From Bacillota bacterium (GTDB lineage Bacteria > Bacillota_A > Clostridia > Lachnospirales > Bianqueaceae): a stretch of DNA of 15,747 nucleotides. This document shows, piece by piece, positions 5,701-11,840 of this stretch. Position numbers and translations under genes: made by a program. Location of the stretch: the NCBI GenBank assembly GCA_017420625.1, contig JAFOIR010000058.1:1-15747 (forward strand). Reading direction: 5' to 3'. The notes beneath the pieces are model-generated. The model saw nothing but the letters and a program-made list of their open reading frames with translations, ran no database searches and was not told the DNA's origin. Positions within the stretch are counted from its first letter, which is position 1, and every line of letters begins with the position of its first letter.

Positions 5701-8104
5701 TTTTTCCACTGACATTGTAGATCCCGATTGAAGCATCGCTCAATCTGGCTGATCCCTGTGCACAGCCCAGTCCTGTTTCCAGGTCCACTTTTTGAAATCT
5801 GACCCCGGCATAAACTGCATCGTTAAGATATACAGCACTGCCGTCTGATTCATATTTAAGCTTTCCTCCTGTTACCGGACTTACCCACTGGAAAGCTGCC
5901 TCGCCGTTATTATCGAGCGAGATGATTCCCTTGAGTTCAAATTCCGAAGCAAGGTATCCTTCCGGCGCTTTTTCTTCTGTGATGCGGATCGAACCAAGCG
6001 GAAACGCATTCCCGCTGGAGGATGTTGTAAAAAGCGTGCTGTTGGAATAGGCCGGATCCAGATAAGCCGGATTGTTCAGAAAGACAAAGCCCTGACTGGT
6101 TTTGAAATACCAGGTTCTTGCCGGATTCCCACTCCATGTGTAGTTATCGTAAAATTCTACTCTGAATGTAGCTGATGACTCTGTGATCCGTCGTTCTCCC
6201 TGTGTACTGCTGCTCTTGAATATCTGAATTCGATTCGGATCCAGTGTTGGTGCATCCTGAAAAACAACTTCCGCTGTCTGATCCGGTTCGATCGTTACAC
6301 TTCTGACAGTCGGATCAAAGACAAAACCTGTTCCGATCGTCGAGCTTTCTGCTTCCTGGATCCAATAGGTGCCTGGTGCCAGATTTTCCAGCACATCCGT
6401 TTCTCCGGAAGAAGTTGCAGGATCATAGGATACGATTCTCAGCGAACCGACTTTTCCGGAAAGAACCGGAGCAGCTGATGTTCCTGTGTTTTCTGCATAT
6501 ACATCAAACCGGATCCCGGTCATATCGTAGCATGTGTTGCCATTCGTTGCAGCAGTATTACTGCTGGATTTGGTAAGTTTCAGACTTCCGATCAGCTTTT
6601 CATTTGATTTGATCATAGCCGGATCATCCTTCGTATCCTGCGCACTGACATTAACAGCATGGATCACTGGATCCCATTGCCATACCGTATCTGTCGGACG
6701 CGTGATTTCTACGATCCAGTAAGTGCCGGGAGAAAGCTCCAGAATCTCTGAATATCCGCTCACTCCTATCGTCAGTACGGCCAGGGTTCCTCCTGCATCG
6801 ATCTGTGTATTGGTACTGGTTTGTTTTGCCTGGGCAGTCTGCGCTTCACTCTCGTTCATAAAGACGCCATAAACGGCACCTGTTACCGGATGAGCCAGAA
6901 GGAATTCTTCTGAAGCCTGATCACTCTCTTTGTGAACCTGTAAATATCCTTTATACACCGGCGCGCCTACTGATATCATCGGCTGTGTGCTGCTGCCGGT
7001 TTCCGGATACAGCGCTCCGACGGATTCAATGATGCTGTTTTCCGGATATCGTCCGTTTGGAAAGGATGCTGCATAGGCCAGTGCTTCTTCAGCCATATCT
7101 TCAATAGCATCTTTATATTCTGTCCCATAACCTGCCGGTTCGAAGCCCATCAGTTTCCAGATCACACCTGTCATCATGTTTTGATACGGCCAGTCCTCTT
7201 CACTGCACATTATCATTTCATATGTCGGTGTTCCGGTCCCCGGGTAGCGATTGGTCCAGTAGTTATAGAGAACGAAGTATAACGCCTGTGTCCTGGAGCT
7301 TTGTCCGGCTTCACTCAGAAATGACGCAAGATCCGAATAATAAAATGTCTGTCCGTCAGAAGGAACACCCATGGACATATCCAGACAGAACAGATGGTTT
7401 CCGTTGGCATCGTCATAGGCTCTTCCGCTGTGTCCGCTGTCCGGCATCAGCGTGATGGTAGTTGTACCGCTTGACGGAGCGGCCGAACGAAGACTGACTT
7501 CTCCTTTTGATTCGTTCTGACTGTCAGATAATTCCTGATCTGTCGCTGATTGATTTCTTTGATCAATCACAAACAGACTGATATATTCCTCCAGGGTACC
7601 AACAGACAGGTAAATATCCCGGACATCTGCCAGATCGATCGAAGTTCGGCTTCCATATCCGGCGGATGGCGAATATGTTTCTGCGTGTCCATCCAGGTAA
7701 GTGACCTTTAGCGTCTCAGCATAGGTCCAGCCGGTATAGATACAAAGGTCCAGAGAAGAATCCGCCAGTGATCGTTCGATGACTGCCGTATGTGCATCGA
7801 TGATCCCGAACCGCTTCTCTTTATCTCCGAGTACCTCTATACAGCCGTTCTGATCTTCAAAAATCTCTGTTCCGTTCATATCAAAACCGGCCCCCCATCC
7901 TTCGATGGTCACTGTGATAAAGTCTTCTCCAGCTTCTGTCGTCTGGGAAATCATTTCTTCCGAAGAAGATTCTTCCACCTCTTCTGATACCTTCTCAGAT
8001 GGTTCTTCTCCCACTTCCTCCGCCATGGTCTGAAGATTCATTCCGGACAGTACGATGACTGTTGCCATCAGTATGACCAGCAGTTTTTCGATTTTCTGTT
8101 TCAT
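2756..8104 (-). CDS. Giant sortase-anchored surface protein: thioester-type domain, eight CnaB/SpaA domains, two VaFE domains (1782 aa)
   Basis: Signal peptide at residues 1-28 (MKQKIEKLL..., cut likely after TMA), then an acidic spacer and an unassigned region (60-200). A thioester-type domain spans about 225-325 with the Cys loop LFCLDMS (Cys240); the partner segment reads MMTGVIW, with Thr312 where TQxAIW members have Gln. Eight CnaB/SpaA-type modules follow, each with a first-strand Lys (392, 512, 630, 772, 894, 1015, 1149, 1263) and a G-x-Y-x-x-x-E Glu (466, 584, 710, 844, 965, 1084, 1220, 1363), as expected for internal isopeptide bonds. Two VaFE-like domains (about 1416-1540 and 1544-1690, marked by IRDTFHY and IRDIVYY) lead to a Ser/Glu stalk (1693-1739), the sorting signal NPKTG (1743-1747), a hydrophobic segment and the tail RHQNQTKKNN. 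Start: ATG at 8102-8104 with AGGAG six bases upstream; a 15-codon upstream extension overlaps the previous gene and is rejected. Role inferred: adhesin or pilus-tip-like protein covalently held on peptidoglycan by a sortase encoded elsewhere. Confidence 0.92.
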   Translation of the reverse strand: MKQKIEKLLVILMATVIVLSGMNLQTMAEEVGEEPSEKVSEEVEESSSEEMISQTTEAGEDFITVTIEGWGAGFDMNGTEIFEDQNGCIEVLGDKEKRFGIIDAHTAVIERSLADSSLDLCIYTGWTYAETLKVTYLDGHAETYSPSAGYGSRTSIDLADVRDIYLSVGTLEEYISLFVIDQRNQSATDQELSDSQNESKGEVSLRSAAPSSGTTTITLMPDSGHSGRAYDDANGNHLFCLDMSMGVPSDGQTFYYSDLASFLSEAGQSSRTQALYFVLYNYWTNRYPGTGTPTYEMIMCSEEDWPYQNMMTGVIWKLMGFEPAGYGTEYKDAIEDMAEEALAYAASFPNGRYPENSIIESVGALYPETGSSTQPMISVGAPVYKGYLQVHKESDQASEEFLLAHPVTGAVYGVFMNESEAQTAQAKQTSTNTQIDAGGTLAVLTIGVSGYSEILELSPGTYWIVEITRPTDTVWQWDPVIHAVNVSAQDTKDDPAMIKSNEKLIGSLKLTKSSSNTAATNGNTCYDMTGIRFDVYAENTGTSAAPVLSGKVGSLRIVSYDPATSSGETDVLENLAPGTYWIQEAESSTIGTGFVFDPTVRSVTIEPDQTAEVVFQDAPTLDPNRIQIFKSSSTQGERRITESSATFRVEFYDNYTWSGNPARTWYFKTSQGFVFLNNPAYLDPAYSNSTLFTTSSSGNAFPLGSIRITEEKAPEGYLASEFELKGIISLDNNGEAAFQWVSPVTGGKLKYESDGSAVYLNDAVYAGVRFQKVDLETGLGCAQGSARLSDASIGIYNVSGKTIMLKDGTQIEDGSLALTLITDQAGQAESSADALPAGSYYAVEIASPEGYQINNSWKVEFSITEADHEQILDLTENSNCLKEQIIRGGVALEKWDTDLMSQTAQGDADFAGISFQIITLGDNPVRVEGIDYIKGQVVCTLTTDENGNASTGDSLLPYGKYQIEEVSTNGKYLLTSGEAQIIWIRNEKEIILANVEGGKIVFSDEIGKGAAAIEKQDEEAETAQGDASFAGIRYALVNRSLKDVKVEDTVYAPGQVVMILSLEQDGTAATDERSLPYGTYGIYELRTDAEIEPGELYNHSDKLGTSPYANENGYLFREQSGKIEIRMDGQTEKVRFTDSVVHGGVSFTKIDKECGDASPQGHGTLEGASIEIVNRSQHSVYVEGVCYEPGEVVLTLVTDENGVCRTEENILPYGTYEAHEKEASSGYLVSDWKAVFEIREEGEMIETAPLPEMIKRCDLCFSKVDIDGSPMPGIPFRISLIDPEGKVIESHIIVSDVNGIVNTKIRTKTKENINILDEYVKDGRFTDESMLDGAANVWFGVPDEESLASERGSMIYGQYRIEEVQCQNNQGQVMLMQEVFIDPSSEETIDLSEVFEDDTLKVLDNLFIDLIIHPSTDLIDVTSESNILTIGEEVPIRDTFHYDHLKVGQTYHLTTKIYYEDTDGQICLIGEKKVAFEPEKTDSTNTAYGTVETEITIDSSGLESGIVHAVSILSAEKEGEEIELLVHNQDLNDKRQQLHLPSIRTVASDTHTNDHAGTLDKQASIRDIVYYENLAHEHMYRFVAVLKEADSGNIVLDVDGSECIVQTILRVSRTAEIVSEKSYGYLGPISGEITMPAFTFDATAYAGKTLVVTEYLFDYDLYDEDLPYTENEKALILQHDSLSDKDQQVSYPAKPEEESSSEPEEESSSESSSEPESESSLESSSETDSGSESSPEPEKPGPNPKTGDHMPVGFYTGAIVMALAALVFVLLIRHQNQTKKNN
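2888..3028 (-). repeat. Ser/Glu/Pro low-complexity stalk before the NPKTG anchor
   Basis: Residues 1693-1739 of the surface protein are almost only Glu, Ser and Pro in an irregular EESSSEPE / SSSEPES pattern. The DNA is a degenerate repeat of GATTC, GGTTC and GAAGA words. This is a typical wall-spanning spacer that lifts the folded domains off the peptidoglycan. It is prone to length change by slippage or recombination. Confidence 0.8.
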
Positions 8105-8117
8105 TGCTTTCTCCTTT

Positions 8118-8990
8118 TCATTCGTTTTCAACGGGTTCCCGCTCTCCACAGATCAGGCAGGCCCTTTCAACTATTCTTTCTTCACTCCAGCTTTCCTGAT
8201 CGACGACCCAGACAGTTGCTTTGAGGGCTTCATGATGAATGATTTCCTGTCCTGTGATCACTTCCTCATAAAGGTAGGTCACTGTAAAGCTGTCATGAAT
8301 GTCTTCTTCATCATCTGCATGAGCGATGGAATGATTTTCCCACTCAGTATCGCTGTCAAAGATTGCCCCGCATCGACAGCGACATTTCTCACTGCGCCGT
8401 TCTTCCACGATATCCCGGATTTCATCGTAAGCCTCTTCGAGAATAATCTCCTCATAGTGTCCCTGCTCCGGATGAAAGATCGTTTCTGTTATATCGATCC
8501 ATTCATGAAGACAAACACTTGTCTCGGATCCCTCTTCCGACAGGACTGGATCTTCTGATTCTCTTTCTGAGGAATCTGCCTCCGGTGTTTCCGGAATGAG
8601 CGATTCAGATTCTGCCGGTTCAGACTCTGCTGATTCAGATTCGACCGGGTCTGAATCAACCGATTCAGGTTCAGCCGGTTCAGGTTCGACCGGCACAGCG
8701 TCCGTTTGTTCCGGTTCCGATGTTTCCCATGTTTCCGATGATAGATCCTCTGCTGCCGTAATCGGTTCTTTAGATGATTCTTCTGTTTGCTGTGAATCGG
8801 ATGCTTCAGAAATCTCCGATACTTCCGGCAATTTCGAAATATCCGAAGCTTCGATCGGTTTATGTGTCTGTTTTCGTTCAGCATCTATTCTTCCATCGGT
8901 TCCTTCTCCTTTTCTGCAGATGAGAAAGATGATGAATATGATCACTGAAAACAAAGTGACAACCAGAATGATTCTCCGTCTTCTTTTCAC
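8118..8990 (-). CDS. Single-pass membrane protein with Ser/Glu/Pro stalk and Cys/His-rich (zinc-ribbon-like) outer domain (290 aa)
   Basis: The protein starts with four Arg (VKRRRRIILVV) and a hydrophobic segment at about 7-25, giving an N-in/C-out anchor without a cleavage site. Residues 30-155 are disordered and rich in Ser, Glu and Pro. The C-terminal part (160-285) has CLHEW, H173, H178, the cluster CRCRCG (203-208), H220, H224, H232, a HH pair (252-253) and CLICG (278-282), with the phrases GHYEE and VVDQESWSEE. I recognise this layout (H...GHYE...Y...CxxCG...H...VTxxxxWxVDxxAWxE...CxxCG) from small metal-ribbon modules in clostridial and actinobacterial surface proteins; the function is unknown. 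Start: GTG at 8988-8990 with GGGAGGG seven bases upstream; the longer TTG start at 9011 lacks a good site. It ends 13 bases before the giant surface-protein gene, so the two are almost surely co-transcribed and may work together at the envelope. Confidence 0.8.
   Translation of the reverse strand: MKRRRRIILVVTLFSVIIFIIFLICRKGEGTDGRIDAERKQTHKPIEASDISKLPEVSEISEASDSQQTEESSKEPITAAEDLSSETWETSEPEQTDAVPVEPEPAEPESVDSDPVESESAESEPAESESLIPETPEADSSERESEDPVLSEEGSETSVCLHEWIDITETIFHPEQGHYEEIILEEAYDEIRDIVEERRSEKCRCRCGAIFDSDTEWENHSIAHADDEEDIHDSFTVTYLYEEVITGQEIIHHEALKATVWVVDQESWSEERIVERACLICGEREPVENE
8583..8699 (-). repeat. Ser/Glu/Pro repeat stalk in the membrane protein
   Basis: Residues 98-136 are made of near-repeats of EPAEPES, SDPVESE and SAESEPA. 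At DNA level GATTCAGATTC, GCCGGTTCAG and GACCGG words recur several times between 8600 and 8700. This composition makes the opposite strand open for a long way in a Ser/Asp/Gly frame, which is an artefact of the repeat. The stalk resembles the one near the end of the neighbouring surface protein. Confidence 0.75.
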
Positions 8991-9021
8991 TTCAAGTCCC
9001 TCCCAAACCAATATCTTCTTA

Positions 9022-9750
9022 TCAGAAGCCCCGAATCAGGTTTTGTCCGGCACTGCGGGAAGCGTTGGTCATGGTCTCTTTGATCGGATCAAAATACTCG
9101 ATGTCTTCTCCGAGGAAATAATCAGGCATTTCACTGCGTTCAATCTCCTTTCCCAAACGAATGAGTTCCTCAAAACATGGTGCCCGACCGGCTTTTTGAA
9201 TCAGGATCCGGTGTCGGGAAGCGGGAAAAACGTAGAACCCGCTGTCCAGTTCATCCCGGATCCTGCAAAGAAGCCGATTGTCACACAGAAGATTGGCTCC
9301 GAAAGAAACATATTCTCCGTTCCAGAGAAGCATGGCAGCGGACGTATGTTTCCATTGGCTCTGATCCAGCAGATTGATCGGTTTAGGCGCCATCAGTTCC
9401 CGGCAATAATAGAGATAGTCATCCAGACTGTAGAGATATGCCGTATGCCTGCGCTGATTTTCCAGGGCCTTGTCAAAAAGCTCTTCTGCCGTCACCTTCC
9501 ACTGATCAATCTGATATATTTCGATCACCTGAGAAGTGACAGCTTCCGGATTTTCGAAAAGCGGGATCTGACAGACTGCAAAGTAATCCTCCGCGATCCG
9601 GAAGGTGACGCAGCTTTTGGCATACTCATCCCATAGATCAATGGGCTTGATGCTCAGCCAGATCTTATCTTCGATTTCGGAATAACTTCTTTCGACGATC
9701 GGCAAGCCTGCATATTCATGTATGCCTTCCCGAAATCTGAGTACCATCAT
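9022..9750 (-). CDS. DUF5688-like protein (242 aa)
   Basis: Soluble protein with no signal peptide or membrane segment. The middle phrase WKVTAEELFDKALENQ (84-99) and the later FGANLLCDNRLL ... GFYVFPASRHRILI (150-184) fit the pattern I associate with DUF5688 (VxxEELFxxAxxNT, then GAxxLLYxxxLxxxA, then FYILPSSIHExL). The end, MPDYFLGEDIEYFD, resembles the usual LSDxVYxYD closing. DUF5688 is a clostridial family of unknown function, often in several copies per genome. Here the usual PSSIHE is PASRHR, so this is a diverged member. Start: the ATG at 9748-9750, with AGGAGG (9756-9761) five bases upstream; a second ATG follows directly and could also serve. It is first in the three-gene unit with the membrane protein (31-base gap) and the giant surface protein, which is why its role may be tied to surface display. 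That last step is inference. Confidence 0.75.
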   Translation of the reverse strand: MMVLRFREGIHEYAGLPIVERSYSEIEDKIWLSIKPIDLWDEYAKSCVTFRIAEDYFAVCQIPLFENPEAVTSQVIEIYQIDQWKVTAEELFDKALENQRRHTAYLYSLDDYLYYCRELMAPKPINLLDQSQWKHTSAAMLLWNGEYVSFGANLLCDNRLLCRIRDELDSGFYVFPASRHRILIQKAGRAPCFEELIRLGKEIERSEMPDYFLGEDIEYFDPIKETMTNASRSAGQNLIRGF

Positions 9751-9814
9751 AACGACCTCCTTTTAACGGGCAGAAAAACCCCTTTACTATTATTGTCGTA
9801 GTTTTTACAGGCGA

Positions 9815-9843
9815 TTTTTAAAATTTTCCCCGCGTTTTTGCAA
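9815..9843 (-). promoter_or_regulatory. Weak candidate promoter for the three-gene surface unit
   Basis: On the minus strand TTGCAA (9838-9843) and TAAAAA (9815-9820) are 17 bases apart, each matching four of six consensus bases. The -35 box touches the T-run of the terminator behind it. No better pair is visible in 9751-9841, which is otherwise AT-rich and ends in the AGGAGG of the DUF5688-like gene. If this is not used, the unit may be driven by an alternative sigma factor. Confidence 0.3.
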
Positions 9844-9875
9844 AAAAAATAAGGGCAGAATCGAAATTCTGCCCT
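9842..9875 (-). terminator. Intrinsic terminator of the GH18-DUF3842 operon
   Basis: AGGGCAGAAT (9852-9861) pairs with ATTCTGCCCT (9866-9875) in a 10-bp perfect stem with the loop CGAA on the plus strand. On the minus strand it is followed by TTA and then eight T (9842-9849), a textbook intrinsic terminator 34 bases past the DUF3842 stop. Confidence 0.92.
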
Positions 9876-9909
9876 AAACTTGAAAGATTTCTTCACTATT
9901 ATGATTAAC

Positions 9910-10332
9910 TTAAACATTGACCGGATTGCCCAGAAGCGTCCGGATCTTGCCCATAGCATCTTCGATCAGCACTGACATAGGTACTGTGGAAACTCCTGCA
10001 ATCAGCGTATCGCATTTCGAAACGGGTATGAGTACCCGGCTGGCTTTCGCTCTTCCGACTGCCTTTGCCATTTTAGGTGTTACCTCTCCCATCAGAGCAT
10101 CTGCCAGCACGATTCCGATCGGACCTACAATAATATCCGCACGTTTCGCACAGGTCATTACTGCATTCTCTCCTGTCGCCGCATGAATCGCACCGCTTTT
10201 GAGCATAGAGGCTGTCGCTATACTGTTTGTACCGACTGCCAGGATCTCCGTTTGGGGAAGCTCTGCCAGAAGCCTTTTGACCATCTGCGACCCAATGGCT
10301 CCTCCCTGTCCGTCAATTACCAGAATCGTCAT
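9910..10332 (-). CDS. DUF3842 family protein (140 aa)
   Basis: Small cytoplasmic protein that opens TILVIDGQGGAIGSQMV, a Rossmann-like first strand and glycine loop, followed by LAVGTNSIAT (31-40), a GATGENA-type segment (here AATGENAV) and ADIIVGPIGIVLADALMGE. These are the hallmark phrases of DUF3842, a clostridial family of unknown function whose glycine-rich start suggests nucleotide or cofactor binding. Length is normal. Start: ATG at 10330-10332, with AAGGAG five bases upstream, lying inside the end of the GH18 gene; only two bases separate the GH18 stop from this start. The pair is thus translationally coupled, and the operon ends at the strong terminator downstream. A link between DUF3842 and sugar hydrolysis is not established. 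Confidence 0.9.
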   Translation of the reverse strand: MTILVIDGQGGAIGSQMVKRLLAELPQTEILAVGTNSIATASMLKSGAIHAATGENAVMTCAKRADIIVGPIGIVLADALMGEVTPKMAKAVGRAKASRVLIPVSKCDTLIAGVSTVPMSVLIEDAMGKIRTLLGNPVNV

Positions 10333-10334
10333 AT

Positions 10335-11315
10335 TTACTCCTTATCTTCCAGCAGCTCCCTGGCTACTATTCTGCGTGCCTGTCCTTCCGGATCATGGTT
10401 ATACGTCCAGTCCATCAGACCGCCCAGATGATTTTCTTTGATATACCGGCATTTTTCAACCAGTGTCCGTTCATCATCATAGGCAATGTGAAAGACCCCG
10501 TCTTTTGTAACATAGCTCTGCTTTGCTTTCTCATCAAACTGACGCTCATAGTGCGGATCTGTCCGGAGCAGATGCTCGATCTGATCGAAACGATAGAACC
10601 CCTCCGGTCCCTGTTTGGCAACATATCCATAATACGGAACACCGATATTGATCTTATAGGATGGTACTCCCTGAGAAAGATAATACCGGATCGCCCGGTC
10701 GTCACAAAGCTCTGACTGTACTTCTCCCACAGAAGCCGGGTAAAGATTGGAATGATGAGAACTTCCCAGGGAAGACCAGTTAAAGTCGTATCCCATCAGA
10801 TTGATAAAGTCGAGAATCGGTGCCAGTCTTGTAAAATCCGTATGGATCCAGTGACGGTTCTCTCCGCCGTGTGCAATCGTCAGAAGTTTATCCGGCAGTA
10901 CGTCCCGCAGTGCCTGCATAAAAAGAATATAATAATCGTCCTTGAAATCTTCTATCGGCTGATCGATGCGCAGATTAAGACCCGGATACTCCCAGTCAAC
11001 ATCCACACCATCCAGTTCATACTCATCCACGATTTCGCGAACCATCGCTGCATTCTTTCTGCGCCATTCCTCAGTCCGGCTTCTTTCGTCAAACTTCTGT
11101 CCTCCCCACTGCTGCAGTGAAACAAGCAGTTTGACTTTTTGCTCTGTACAGATCTGTCTCATCTTTTTCAGACAGTCCGGGCGCCGGATATACAGCGTAT
11201 CGTCCTGAAGAAAAACAAAACCGTAATTAATATGGGTGATCCCATAAAGATCAATCTTGTCCGGAAACTCTTCATTAAGTTTATCGGTTATATAGGATAC
11301 GACATGATAACTCAT
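10335..11315 (-). CDS. Glycoside hydrolase family 18 protein, apparently cytoplasmic (326 aa)
   Basis: The GH18 catalytic strand LDGVDVDWEYPG is intact (Asp102, Asp105, Asp107 and the acid Glu109). So are the preceding KLLVSLQQWGG strand, the MGYDF strand (Tyr176) and the closing GGLMDWTYNHD (Trp303), which outline the full TIM barrel. GH18 enzymes cleave beta-1,4 bonds next to N-acetylglucosamine in chitin, peptidoglycan or glycoprotein glycans. The protein starts directly with the first strand (MSYHVVSYITDKL), without signal peptide, LysM or carbohydrate-binding module, so it should act inside the cell or be released by lysis. Possible roles are intracellular chito-oligosaccharide use, or a forespore/spore-cortex function as in YaaH-type enzymes, though the LysM domains of those are absent. 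Start: ATG at 11313-11315 with AGGAG six bases upstream. It is first gene of an operon with DUF3842. Confidence 0.9.
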   Translation of the reverse strand: MSYHVVSYITDKLNEEFPDKIDLYGITHINYGFVFLQDDTLYIRRPDCLKKMRQICTEQKVKLLVSLQQWGGQKFDERSRTEEWRRKNAAMVREIVDEYELDGVDVDWEYPGLNLRIDQPIEDFKDDYYILFMQALRDVLPDKLLTIAHGGENRHWIHTDFTRLAPILDFINLMGYDFNWSSLGSSHHSNLYPASVGEVQSELCDDRAIRYYLSQGVPSYKINIGVPYYGYVAKQGPEGFYRFDQIEHLLRTDPHYERQFDEKAKQSYVTKDGVFHIAYDDERTLVEKCRYIKENHLGGLMDWTYNHDPEGQARRIVARELLEDKE

Positions 11316-11365
11316 TGCAGACTCCTTTCCTGTCTCTTTTTACACTAATGACTGAATCTATCCAT

Positions 11366-11393
11366 ATTGTATCGTATTTTACTTGAAAAGCAA
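11366..11393 (-). promoter_or_regulatory. Promoter of the GH18-DUF3842 operon
   Basis: On the minus strand TTGCTT (11388-11393) and TACAAT (11366-11371) are spaced by 16 bases. Transcription would begin near 11359, giving a leader of about 44 bases. It is divergent from the DUF1667 promoter; the two -10 boxes are about 60 bases apart, so one regulator could act on both. Confidence 0.62.
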
Positions 11394-11405
11394 CACTTTT
11401 CCCTA

Positions 11406-11434
11406 TTTCCTTCCCCATGAAAATGTGGTAAAAT
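11406..11434 (+). promoter_or_regulatory. Extended -10 promoter of the DUF1667-mutY-helicase operon
   Basis: TGGTAAAAT (11426-11434) is a full TGn extended -10 element. At 17 bases upstream lies only a weak -35, TTTCCT (11406-11411), which fits the extended -10 class that needs little -35 contact. The predicted start near 11441 leaves a short leader before the AGGAGG and ATG of the DUF1667 gene. Confidence 0.55.
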
Positions 11435-11468
11435 ATCTGGAAGAATTATGCGCAAATTAGGAGGAATC

Positions 11469-11837
11469 ATGGAATATACCTGTATCCTCTGCCCCAGAGG
11501 CTGTCACCTCACGGCAGAATGGACTGTCAATGAACAAAACGAAAAGACTGTTTCTGTCACAGGCAACTTCTGCCCTCGCGGCATCAAGTATGCAACCGAA
11601 GAAATGACCCAGCCCATGCGGACTGTCACAACTTCTGTCTATGTTTCCGGCGGAGATGAGAAAATGGTCTCTGTCAAGACCAACGATACTATTCCTAAAG
11701 CCAAGATCGAGGAAGTTCTGGAAGAAGCTCGTAAAATCAGTGCGACGGCGCCTATTATGGTCGGTGATGTTCTCATCAGCAATATTGCAGAAACCGGCCG
11801 TGATCTGGTTGCAACCCGAAAAGTAGCGAAAGCCTGA
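11469..11837 (+). CDS. DUF1667 protein, four-Cys iron-sulfur-like subunit (122 aa)
   Basis: The N-terminus MEYTCILCPRGCHL ... GNFCPRG presents Cys5, Cys8, Cys12 and Cys35, a ferredoxin-like set probably binding an Fe-S cluster. The rest (YATEEMTQPMRTVTTSV, VKTNDTIPKAKIEEVL) is typical DUF1667. In clostridia this family is usually encoded beside an FAD-dependent glycerol-3-phosphate dehydrogenase-like protein and an NAD/FAD oxidoreductase, where it probably passes electrons. Here the oxidoreductase lies 3.3 kb away in opposite orientation. Start: ATG at 11469-11471, with AGGAGG (11459-11464) four bases upstream; an earlier ATG at 11448 has no ribosome site and would add seven residues. It ends three bases before the mutY start. 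Confidence 0.9.
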   Translation: MEYTCILCPRGCHLTAEWTVNEQNEKTVSVTGNFCPRGIKYATEEMTQPMRTVTTSVYVSGGDEKMVSVKTNDTIPKAKIEEVLEEARKISATAPIMVGDVLISNIAETGRDLVATRKVAKA

Positions 11838-11840
11838 TTT

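Noticed and set aside
8596..9636. Plus-strand open frame of 346 residues beginning SDSDSAGSDSADSD
   Set aside because: It is the mirror of the Ser/Glu stalk and of the DUF5688-like gene. It has no ribosome site and no recognisable domain, while the minus-strand genes have good starts and domain content.
9747..9959. Minus-strand 70-residue open frame across the terminator
   Set aside because: It spans the end of DUF3842, the terminator and the leader of the next gene, and has no ribosome site.
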